From Devosia equisanguinis (lineage in GTDB: Bacteria; Pseudomonadota; Alphaproteobacteria; Rhizobiales; Hyphomicrobiaceae): a DNA stretch of 6,472 nucleotides. This document shows positions 1 through 4,753 of this stretch, piece after piece. Under the pieces are notes generated by a model. That model was given only the letters and a program-made list of their open reading frames with translations, did not search any database and was not told the DNA's origin. The stretch is taken from the NCBI GenBank assembly GCA_945901835.1, contig CAMDMH010000187.1, forward strand, positions 1 to 6,472, read 5' to 3'. Every line of letters begins with the position of its first letter. Position 1 is the stretch's first letter. Both the position numbers and the translations under genes were made by a program.

Positions 1-21
1 AAGCCCCTCGGGAGAGACCCA

Positions 22-321
22 ATGTTCCACGGTAACAGCAGCCTCCGCATCCTCGCCGCCGCCATCACCCTCGGCACCGTCGCTTTCTCCAGCCAGGCCT
101 CTGCCGTGAGCCTCTCCGTCCAGCTCGCCTGCGCCACCGACTACTACGCCTACTGCTCCAAGCACGATCCCGATGGCGCCGGCGTCCGCGGCTGCATGCG
201 CGCCGCCGGCCCGAAGCTCTCCAACCGCTGCGTCAACGCCCTGATCGGCGCGGGCGAAGTCTCCAAGGCCGAGGTCGAGCGCCAGAAGGCCGAGAACGGC
301 CGTACCGCCTCCAACAAGTGA
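22..321 (+). CDS. Small secreted Cys-rich-repeat protein
   Basis: This 99-residue protein is probably exported to the periplasm; its role is unknown. Residues 8-28 form a signal peptide: a hydrophobic core (LAAAITLGTVAF) ending in an ASA cleavage motif at 26-28. The mature part has four cysteines, C37, C45, C58 and C70, spaced C-x7-C-x12-C-x11-C, with a YCS at 44-46, GVRGCM around C58 and LSNRC-x2-AL at 66-73. This resembles the cysteine-rich repeat (GLG1 type) found as single copies in small alphaproteobacterial proteins, where the cysteines probably form two disulfides. The C-terminal 20 residues are charged and probably disordered. The ATG at 22 follows GGGAGAG at 10-16, a good ribosome binding site. 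The gene seems to stand alone; no terminator is visible after it. The signal peptide is clear; the repeat assignment is from memory of the family. Confidence 0.85.
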   Translation: MFHGNSSLRILAAAITLGTVAFSSQASAVSLSVQLACATDYYAYCSKHDPDGAGVRGCMRAAGPKLSNRCVNALIGAGEVSKAEVERQKAENGRTASNK

Positions 322-443
322 ACAGCGTCAATATTCCTACCATTCCGGGACGCGAGGCAACGCTTCGTTCACCGACAAGCGCCACTATCACCAAAGAGAG
401 AAGTTCGGCTGTGGGGCCGAGTGCTCGCTGAGTGGCGATGTGT

Positions 444-448
444 GGGGA
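444..448 (+). promoter_or_regulatory. Putative ribosome binding site for ATG 453
   Basis: GGGGA lies four bases before ATG 453. It is the best purine stretch near any candidate start of the small basic protein and decides the call weakly, because GTG 432 and ATG 438 in the same frame lack a better match. Confidence 0.4.
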
Positions 449-452
449 CGTT

Positions 453-890
453 ATGGGTTTGCTCAAGACGATCGGTTTGGCGGTTTCGGCCGTTGGCCGG
501 CTCTTCGGATTCGGCCGGAAGGAGAAGTCCGTCGACGTCGTGGTTCAACCGATCGAGGTTGCGCGTCCGGCATTCATGCCGGCGGTCGCTGGATTCGTGC
601 ATCGCGCTCACGTCGATCATTTCCGGTTCGCGGCACGCTTGGCTTCGGTCGCCAAGCTCAATACGCCGCTGGGCCGCAAGCCGAGGATCGCGAACAAGCG
701 CGCGATGGACCTGCCGGCCATTCCCGTGGAGCGGCTCGGCGCAAAGAAGGTGCGGCTCAACTCCAATCAGGGACCGCGCGTTCTGAAGCCAGCGTTGAAA
801 GTGGCGCTGCCGGCGAGCAACGTCATTCCGTTCCCGGTTGTGGCGCGCGCTCCGGTGATCCAGGTGGTGTCTAGCGCCAAGGCTGCTTGA
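453..890 (+). CDS. Small basic protein of unknown function
   Basis: I do not recognise this 145-residue protein. Its first 20 residues (MGLLKTIGLAVSAVGRLFGF) are glycine- and leucine-rich, possibly amphipathic or weakly membrane-associated but without a clean signal peptide. The rest is rich in Lys, Arg, Pro and Val, with a motif NVIPFPVV near residues 125-132, a phrase I recall from other short alphaproteobacterial proteins. No Cys or catalytic motif is seen after the chosen start. Third codon positions are mostly G or C in this frame, which supports coding over the two other open plus-strand frames here. I chose ATG 453 because GGGGA at 444-448 precedes it, though the 4-base spacing is short. 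GTG 432 or ATG 438 would add seven or five residues. Its stop faces the end of the minus-strand gene at 1119 across a hairpin element. Confidence 0.65.
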   Translation: MGLLKTIGLAVSAVGRLFGFGRKEKSVDVVVQPIEVARPAFMPAVAGFVHRAHVDHFRFAARLASVAKLNTPLGRKPRIANKRAMDLPAIPVERLGAKKVRLNSNQGPRVLKPALKVALPASNVIPFPVVARAPVIQVVSSAKAA

Positions 891-1118
891 CGACTTTTGT
901 CATCGATGCTTTTGGGGCTGCTCCGGCAACTCCGCTGGGACCTCGACTTCTTGTCATCCCGTTATCATCCCGGTGCTCGGCACCGGGATCCAGAGCGCCA
1001 CGATCGCCAATGTTCGTTCGAGCGGCACACTGGGGCCCGGGAACAAGCCCCGGGACAACTTCCTTGTTTTGAACCGTCGGCGGAGACATCGGGGCCATCA
1101 GGTAGACGCTTGCCGGTC
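891..1118. other. Intergenic region between convergent genes
   Basis: This 228-base gap separates the plus-strand stop at 890 from the minus-strand stop at 1121-1119. Its main content is the paired hairpin element at 951-1062. No hairpin followed by a clear T-run is visible on either strand, so transcription from both sides may end at the hairpins themselves or by Rho. The open frames crossing it on both strands run through the palindromes and look fortuitous. Confidence 0.6.
951..1062. repeat. REP-like element: two inverted hairpins
   Basis: The left unit has a perfect 10-bp stem, ATCCCGGTGC at 967-976 and GCACCGGGAT at 980-989, with a TCG loop. The right unit has a 6-bp stem, CCCGGG at 1036-1041 and 1049-1054, around a 7-base loop. 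The minus strand of the right unit (GTCCCGGGGCTTGTTCCCGGG, split here as GTCCCGGGG-CTTGTT-CCCGGG) has the same plan as the left unit on the plus strand (ATCCCGGTG-CTCGG-CACCGGGAT), so the two are diverged copies in inverted orientation around a spacer of about 45 bases. The octamer TCATCCCG occurs twice at 954-961 and 965-972, as if the left edge was partly duplicated. Sequences of the type TCATCCCGGGGCTTGTCCCCGGGATCCA are, from memory, widespread extragenic palindromes in Alphaproteobacteria. Its place between two convergent stops fits a role in 3'-end formation, which is inference. Confidence 0.75.
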
Positions 1119-1874
1119 TCAGGCCGTGCGGCGCATGCGCTCCGGCCGCCACGATGGGGGCGTGACGCAGATATAGCCAACATCCGTGTCGGCCTTCGAT
1201 CCCTCGAGGGACGTGGGGTCGAAGCTCCAGCAACTCGCCAAGTGCATCACGTGCGCTTCGGTCGGATAGACCGGCATGGTTTCGCCCACATCGGCCTTGC
1301 GGTTCTTGACGCCTCGCACTTCTGCGAACTTCAGACCTATGCTGCGCTCGTCGCGAGTCGTCTTGCCCTTGTTCCAGATGATGCCTTCGTCGCCGATCGA
1401 AAATGCGCGAACCAGCTTGCCATCCGTGACGCGGGCCCAGGCGTAGCAGTCCATCGGCGGATAGCACATGTAGTATTGTGCTTCGGGAAATGCCCCGGCG
1501 AGATCCAGCAGCATCGGGGTGCATTTGTCGACGAAGTTGCGGCCGAGTGGCTGGGGTAGCGACAGGCCGACGACGAATGTCCAGCCGTTGACGGGCGGCG
1601 TCAGGTAGACGCGGCCCTGTGACAGCTTCTCGTCATATACGGTGCCGATGCCGGTGCGCCAGTTCGACGTCTCGACGGCTTCGAGGCCGAGTTCCTCCGC
1701 GACGCGCGAGGCGTCCGGCGTCTGGATCGCGAGCCATGCCATGCGATAGCCGAACGCCGCCGGGGGATCGGGCGTGTCGTCGTAAACGATGCGCGGCTCG
1801 AACATCCGCGGCGCCAGCACGAATGCCGCGACGGCGATCGTCACAACGATGAAGACGCCGATCGTCAGAATCAC
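1119..1874 (-). CDS. Membrane-anchored protein, uncharacterised family
   Basis: This 251-residue protein has one N-terminal transmembrane helix (about residues 3-21, ILTIGVFIVVTIAVAAFVL) and then a soluble domain, probably periplasmic. The domain contains MAWLAIQT at 45-52, a Val-Ala-Glu-Glu-Leu-Gly-Leu stretch at 58-64, NGWTFVVGLSLP at 96-107, AWARVTDGKLVRAFSI at 145-160 and HVMHLASCWSFDPTSLE at 208-224. I recall this order of blocks (WLAI, GW-VVG-LP, AWA-DG-L-RAF, VM-A-WS-DP) from a widespread but uncharacterised bacterial family; I know no function for it. Five cysteines (118, 137, 143, 215, 236) could form disulfides if exported. The GTG start at 1874 is supported by GAGGAAA eight bases upstream and by an in-frame stop shortly before it. 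The upstream region carries a possible promoter overlapped by a GTTC-N7-GTTC site. Confidence 0.8.
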   Translation of the reverse strand: MILTIGVFIVVTIAVAAFVLAPRMFEPRIVYDDTPDPPAAFGYRMAWLAIQTPDASRVAEELGLEAVETSNWRTGIGTVYDEKLSQGRVYLTPPVNGWTFVVGLSLPQPLGRNFVDKCTPMLLDLAGAFPEAQYYMCYPPMDCYAWARVTDGKLVRAFSIGDEGIIWNKGKTTRDERSIGLKFAEVRGVKNRKADVGETMPVYPTEAHVMHLASCWSFDPTSLEGSKADTDVGYICVTPPSWRPERMRRTA

Positions 1875-1882
1875 GTGATAGA

Positions 1883-1889
1883 TTTCCTC
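1883..1889 (-). promoter_or_regulatory. Ribosome binding site supporting a GTG start
   Basis: On the minus strand GAGGAAA sits eight bases before GTG 1874. An in-frame TAG lies a few codons upstream and no ATG or GTG falls between, so the unusual GTG start is well supported. Confidence 0.75.
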
Positions 1890-1890
1890 G

Positions 1891-1905
1891 GTTCGTCCAT
1901 CGTTC
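1891..1905. promoter_or_regulatory. Candidate LexA-type site GTTC-N7-GTTC
   Basis: Two GTTC tetramers, at 1891-1894 and 1902-1905, are separated by exactly seven bases, which matches the direct-repeat SOS box known for alphaproteobacterial LexA (GTTC-N7-GTTC, equal to GAAC-N7-GAAC on the other strand). It lies between a possible -10 box (CATAGA, 1912-1907) and the ribosome binding site of the minus-strand gene, so a bound repressor would cover the expected transcription start. I found no second exact match in the window. Only eight bases are fixed, so chance remains possible. Confidence 0.4.
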
Positions 1906-1906
1906 G

Positions 1907-1934
1907 TCTATGCGCCGCCCGGGCTGAGCCGCAA
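1907..1934 (-). promoter_or_regulatory. Possible sigma-70 promoter, minus strand
   Basis: On the minus strand TTGCGG (1934-1929) and CATAGA (1912-1907) are 16 bases apart and would start transcription inside the GTTC-N7-GTTC site, about 30 bases before GTG 1874. Both hexamers match consensus only partly, so this is a weak prediction. Confidence 0.25.
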
Positions 1935-1945
1935 GCCGGAGATGT

Positions 1946-1979
1946 GTCGCGACTGGGGATAATCCTGCGCAGTCGCGAC
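1946..1979. promoter_or_regulatory. Inverted repeat of GTCGCGACT, possible operator
   Basis: GTCGCGACT at 1946-1954 and its exact complement AGTCGCGAC at 1971-1979 flank a 16-base spacer that includes GATAAT (1958-1963), a possible -10 element. Each arm is itself built on the 8-bp palindrome GTCGCGAC, the two copies being 26 bases apart. This could be a paired operator or a long-loop hairpin; the binding protein is unknown. Confidence 0.4.
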
Positions 1980-2108
1980 GACGCGAGGCGAGCTGTGGCG
2001 AAGATGCGTGTAACCGGTTCGGTCGGGGAACGCTTCGAGCGAGGCCAGCCGCGGTTTCCTGGTGATATCGGATGCGGCGGCGTTGCGCGGGAGCAGCCAA
2101 CAGCGAAA

Positions 2109-2137
2109 AGTTATCGCAGATGATTCGTAGTTATTCG
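2109..2137. promoter_or_regulatory. Short direct repeat in AT-rich promoter zone
   Basis: AGTTATCG at 2109-2116 and AGTTATTCG at 2129-2137 are direct repeats with starts 20 bases apart, about two helical turns, and each is followed shortly by GATGA. The stretch is among the most AT-rich non-coding sequence here and lies some 90 bases before the preferred start of the EAL-like gene, so it is a plausible promoter or activator site. Confidence 0.25.
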
Positions 2138-2175
2138 TGATGAAAGACGCGCGATGAGATCCGATGTTTCAAGCC

Positions 2176-2183
2176 GTCGCGAC
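2176..2183. promoter_or_regulatory. Third GTCGCGAC palindrome
   Basis: This is a third exact copy of the octamer found at 1946-1953 and 1972-1979. It falls 42 bases before the ATG at 2226 and is non-coding if that start is correct, which would place it in the 5' leader or promoter of the EAL-like gene. Confidence 0.3.
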
Positions 2184-2213
2184 GATGCTGGAGCTGGTCC
2201 CGCTGTCACTAGC

Positions 2214-2221
2214 GGAGAAGG
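2214..2221 (+). promoter_or_regulatory. Ribosome binding site deciding the ATG 2226 start
   Basis: GGAGAAGG precedes ATG 2226 with GGAG eight bases away. The upstream in-frame ATG at 2154 has only a weak purine run (GAAAGA), and the 24 residues it would add are polar and unlike a conserved domain. Confidence 0.7.
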
Positions 2222-2225
2222 CACC

Positions 2226-3869
2226 ATGGCTCGCGGCATGAACAGCGATGCCACTCAATTGCTGGTGCCGCCGGCAATGCTGGTGGTTGCGATCGCCATG
2301 GCGGTCGCTGCTCATCTCCATCTGGGACTTACGCCGGAGATCGCTGCAGCGGTAGGCGTCGCATTGTTCTGCCTGATGCTGATGTGCCACGTTCTGCTGC
2401 GGGTGGCCGACGAGGCCGAGAGAGCTGCCGAGGAAGCCGCCGAGCGTGGGATCGAGCAGGTGGCTTCGCCAATGCCGGCGACACCACCGTCCGAGACGGT
2501 GGGTGTCGAGGCTCTGGATGTCGAGCGAATGGCGGAGCCGCCAGCGGTTCGTGCGGCTCAGCCTGAAAGCAATAGTGGTTACGGCGATGCCCGGACGATG
2601 CCGCAAGAGGTGGGCGGGCCACCTGCGGCAGCGCCCGGCTGGAGCTTCCGGCCCGTCGATCTGATGCAGCCGGGGCCTGAACTGGTTGAAGAGCGGGTTC
2701 AAAAGCCGGTTCAACCGACGGCAACGCCGCCGGTCCCCGATCTTCGCTCGCTGGGTGCTTTCCGTCCGACGTATGCCGAGCACAGGCTGGGCGCCGCGCC
2801 GGATGCCGGCGAAATGCAGCTTTCCGTCGATCGCGAGGCGGACCGGATCGACTCGATATTGAAGCGGCTCGCCAGCCAGATTCATGCCGGTGCGGCTGAA
2901 CGACAGCAGGCAGTAGAGCCTGTGCTGCCGGGGTTGGGCGCTGCGACAGCCTCCAAATCCGGGGAAGCCGGCCCGGTCGGCCGGAATGCCGACAGCCATC
3001 ATCTGCCGCTCGAAGAGCTGGCAGCGGCGAACCCGGATTCGGCGCTTGCGAGTGCCGTCGACGGGCTGCGGTCGACGGTCGAGGCGATGCGCGGTTCGTC
3101 AGTGACCTCGGAGCCAGAGATTTCGGCTGCAGAGGTCAGCGTGGCGGCGGTCGCCGAAGCGATAGAAGCCGAGAGCGCCGATGTCTTCCTGTCGCCCATC
3201 CTGGGGCTTGCCGATCGGTCGGCCCGGCATTTCGAGGTGTCGGTGAAGCTGCGGGTCGATGCGGGCGATGAGCGGAACATCGCCGAGGGGGCGGAGCTGC
3301 TGCCGCTGCTCGATGCGCTTCACGTTCGTCATGCGGCGGGGTTCGCCTCGATGCTCGGGCGGCGGGGGCGGGATGGTGCTGTGTTCTCACAGATCGGCGG
3401 TAAGTCTCTCGAGAGCGAGCGGTTCGTCGACGACGTTGCCGGGCGTCATGCGCAGGGCGTTGCAGACCGCATGGTGCTGTCGTTCGCGCAGGACGAGATG
3501 CGCGGGCTAGGGCCGGCTCAGTTCGCCGCGCTGGAAGATCTGGCTCGGCTCGGGTTCCGGTTCGCGTTGCAAGGCGTCGCCGATCTCAACATGGATTTCG
3601 AGGCCCTGGAGACGCTGGGCTTCGAGTTCGTCAAGCTCGATGCGGCGGTATTCCAGTCGGGCCTGCTCTGCGAGGGGGAAACGGTTCCGGCTAGCGATAT
3701 CTGCGAACATTTCCAGGATCTGGGCCTGTCGGTGATCGTCGGCGATATCGGCGACGCCGAAACGCGCGACAGGCTGGTCGGCTGGGGCGTGGTATATGGT
3801 CAGGGCGCGCTGTTCTGCCAGCCGCGTCCGGTGCCGGTTGCGGCGGCGGCGAGTACGATGGCGGCGTGA
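2226..3869 (+). CDS. Membrane-anchored degenerate EAL-domain protein, TipF-like
   Basis: This 547-residue protein probably takes part in cyclic-di-GMP signalling at the inner membrane. Two transmembrane helices (about residues 13-33 and 38-58) are followed by a Glu/Arg-rich helix (61-78), a long Pro/Ala-rich linker to about 310 with a short amphipathic helix near 202-220, and an EAL-like domain at about 319-535. That domain is recognised by SPILGLADRSARHFEVSVKLR (first 20 residues at 323-342; the EAL position reads EVS at 337-339), FEFVKLD at 466-472 and YGQGALFCQP at 524-533. The paired metal-binding aspartates (DDFGTG in active enzymes) align without gaps to QGVADL at 449-454, and the EGVE motif reads GDIG, so phosphodiesterase activity is very unlikely. 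The layout recalls Caulobacter TipF, a cyclic-di-GMP receptor in flagellar assembly, but no flagellar genes lie nearby. ATG 2226 is preferred over 2154 for its ribosome binding site. Confidence 0.8.
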   Translation: MARGMNSDATQLLVPPAMLVVAIAMAVAAHLHLGLTPEIAAAVGVALFCLMLMCHVLLRVADEAERAAEEAAERGIEQVASPMPATPPSETVGVEALDVERMAEPPAVRAAQPESNSGYGDARTMPQEVGGPPAAAPGWSFRPVDLMQPGPELVEERVQKPVQPTATPPVPDLRSLGAFRPTYAEHRLGAAPDAGEMQLSVDREADRIDSILKRLASQIHAGAAERQQAVEPVLPGLGAATASKSGEAGPVGRNADSHHLPLEELAAANPDSALASAVDGLRSTVEAMRGSSVTSEPEISAAEVSVAAVAEAIEAESADVFLSPILGLADRSARHFEVSVKLRVDAGDERNIAEGAELLPLLDALHVRHAAGFASMLGRRGRDGAVFSQIGGKSLESERFVDDVAGRHAQGVADRMVLSFAQDEMRGLGPAQFAALEDLARLGFRFALQGVADLNMDFEALETLGFEFVKLDAAVFQSGLLCEGETVPASDICEHFQDLGLSVIVGDIGDAETRDRLVGWGVVYGQGALFCQPRPVPVAAAASTMAA

Positions 3870-3935
3870 TGCGCCACTTGGCGACGGTGGCGGAAATCGA
3901 TCTGTCCTGGCACTAGAATCTGGCGAGTTCCGAGC

Positions 3936-3966
3936 TATAGTCGCATCCGGTCGGCCTTCGAGGCCG
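3936..3966 (+). promoter_or_regulatory. Possible promoter -10 and leader hairpin before the cupin gene
   Basis: In the 130-base gap between the EAL-like and cupin genes, TATAGT at 3936-3941 resembles a -10 box, with no good -35 at 17 bases. It is followed by a perfect hairpin, CGGCCT (3952-3957) and AGGCCG (3961-3966) around TCG, extendable by two G-T pairs. The hairpin has no T-run, so it looks more like a 5' leader structure than a terminator. Confidence 0.25.
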
Positions 3967-3999
3967 GTGGAGGAGACTTTCGCAAATCGAGGCGGTGCC

Positions 4000-4512
4000 A
4001 TGGCTTATACGCTCGCTCAACTCGCGTCGGATATCCGCTCGACGCTCGAAGCGGACTCGGGAACTGTTGGTCGCAAGAAGGTCTGCGGGTTCGTCACAAA
4101 GGCGCTAAAGGACGAGACGTTCGTTGCCGAGCATCTAAAGGACCGGCCCGAAGGCGGCAATCCGCGCGAGATTCTGTACGAGGACCCGAAGCTGGGTTTC
4201 TGCATCTGCGGTCACGTCTACAAGCCGAACGCGGTCGGCAATCCGCACGATCACGGTTCGAGCTGGGCGATCTACGGGCAGGCTACCGGCATTACCGAGA
4301 TGACCGACTGGAAGGTCGTCGAGAAGGGTGAAGGCGCGAAGCCTACACTGGTCGTGCCCGATCGGGTTTACGAGTTGAAGCCGGGCGACGCGCATTTCTA
4401 CGATATCGGTTTCATCCATTCGCCGCGCCGCCTGATGCCGTCGAAGCTGCTGCGGATCGAAGGCGCCAATCTCGATGTCGTGAAGCGATCGAACATCAAG
4501 GCTAAGGCTTGA
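4000..4512 (+). CDS. Cupin-fold cysteine-dioxygenase-like protein
   Basis: This 170-residue protein is a predicted non-heme iron cupin related to the cysteine dioxygenase superfamily, which oxidises small thiols to sulfinates in the cytosol. The first cupin motif is visible at 80-96 (G-N-P-H-D-H-G-S-S-W-A-I-Y-G-Q-A-T), giving metal ligands H83 and H85. The second motif lies around 127-145 (KPGDAHFYDIGFIHS), where H140 is the likely third ligand. This 3-His spacing parallels the known H86, H88, H140 set of mammalian cysteine dioxygenase, but the Cys that forms the Cys-Tyr cross-link there has no counterpart. An N-terminal helical segment (5-60) precedes the barrel. ATG 4000 follows GAGG at 3989-3992 with a seven-base gap; the frame is open farther upstream to 3796, but that part overlaps the EAL-like gene. 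Substrate is not deducible; a general COG5553-type metal-dependent role is equally possible. Confidence 0.8.
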   Translation: MAYTLAQLASDIRSTLEADSGTVGRKKVCGFVTKALKDETFVAEHLKDRPEGGNPREILYEDPKLGFCICGHVYKPNAVGNPHDHGSSWAIYGQATGITEMTDWKVVEKGEGAKPTLVVPDRVYELKPGDAHFYDIGFIHSPRRLMPSKLLRIEGANLDVVKRSNIKAKA

Positions 4513-4753
4513 GCCGCGGCGATAGCGCTGCGAGGTCAAAGTCAGCATTCGCGGTTGTTTTCCCCCCCGTGCAAGGAGGGTCGTACGTAGCGCCGGAGGG
4601 GCAGCGTCGGCCAACACATCGAAATCCGGGCTCTCGTCGATAGATTCCCCCTCCGCCCCTTCGGGGCACCTCCCCCGCAAGGGGGAGGGGAACTACGGTG
4701 AACGGGCGTCGATTCAACTGTCGCTCTGAACCTGTCCGATACGGGATGATCGC
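4513..4753. other. Intergenic region before the thiolase gene
   Basis: These 241 bases between co-directional genes hold the inverted hairpin element at 4558-4692. The remaining 60 bases up to ATG 4754 must carry any separate thiolase promoter, but I see no convincing -35/-10 pair. Confidence 0.55.
4558..4692. repeat. GC-rich palindromic element with inverted arms
   Basis: The right arm (4645-4692) is a compact multi-hairpin unit: GCCCC/GGGGC at 4655-4659 and 4663-4667 with a TTC loop, then a perfect 8-bp stem CCTCCCCC (4669-4676) and GGGGGAGG (4681-4688) capped by GCAA. An alternative outer pairing joins TTCCCC (4645-4650) to GGGGAA (4687-4692). The left arm (about 4558-4601) is a decayed copy in inverted orientation: CGGAGGGG at 4594-4601 is the exact complement of CCCCTCCG at 4648-4655, and TGCAAGGAGG corresponds to the GCAA hairpin. 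The arms flank a 43-base spacer. CCCCCTCCGCCCC-type palindromes with a GCAAGGGGGAGG end are, from memory, frequent extragenic repeats in Alphaproteobacteria; read in translation they give the chance peptide PLPLAGEVPRRGGG. It may be a nonautonomous mobile palindrome, an mRNA 3' stabiliser or an attenuator. Confidence 0.75.

Larger units (their letters stand above)
1875..2225. other. Divergent intergenic regulatory region
   Basis: These 351 bases separate the minus-strand gene starting at 1874 from the plus-strand gene starting at 2226 and should hold both promoters. They contain a GTTC-N7-GTTC site next to the minus-strand gene, three copies of GTCGCGAC, and an AT-rich stretch at about 2100-2150 with a short direct repeat, which is the likeliest promoter for the plus-strand gene. 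An 82-codon frame at 1875-2123 crosses the palindromes, starts opposite the minus-strand start and has no family resemblance, so I do not call it a gene. Confidence 0.6.

Noticed and set aside
1013..1020. Second LexA-like site (GTTCGTTC)
   Set aside because: The two GTTC units are adjacent with no seven-base spacer and lie inside the hairpin element.
1049..1076. Rho-independent terminator formed by the right hairpin and following T-rich bases
   Set aside because: The bases after the stem (ACAACTTCCTTGTTTT) are interrupted and too far from the 6-bp stem for a confident intrinsic terminator.
897..1559. 220-codon plus-strand frame antisense to the 1119-1874 gene
   Set aside because: It begins in the hairpin element and then mirrors a well-formed coding frame on the other strand; its translation shows no domain or hydrophobic pattern.
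1875..2123. 82-codon plus-strand open frame in the divergent region
   Set aside because: It starts directly opposite the minus-strand GTG, lacks a ribosome binding site, is Arg-rich low-complexity, and crosses the inverted repeat; it is better explained as GC-rich chance openness.
2154..2225. Longer N-terminus for the EAL-like protein from ATG 2154
   Set aside because: The strong GGAGAAGG site before ATG 2226 and the polar, non-domain-like extra 24 residues favour the shorter form, although the longer one cannot be excluded.
2169..3002. 277-codon minus-strand frame within the EAL-like gene
   Set aside because: It is rich in Arg, His and Pro as expected from antisense of a GC-rich gene, and it opposes a gene with clear membrane helices and domain.
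4669..4692. Intrinsic terminator of the cupin gene
   Set aside because: The 8-bp GC stem with GCAA loop is strong but is followed by GGAACTACGG with no T-run, so it is annotated as part of a repeat element.
4502..4717. 71-codon minus-strand frame over the intergenic palindrome
   Set aside because: The PLPLAGEVPRRGGG stretch is the chance translation of the palindromic repeat and not a conserved peptide.
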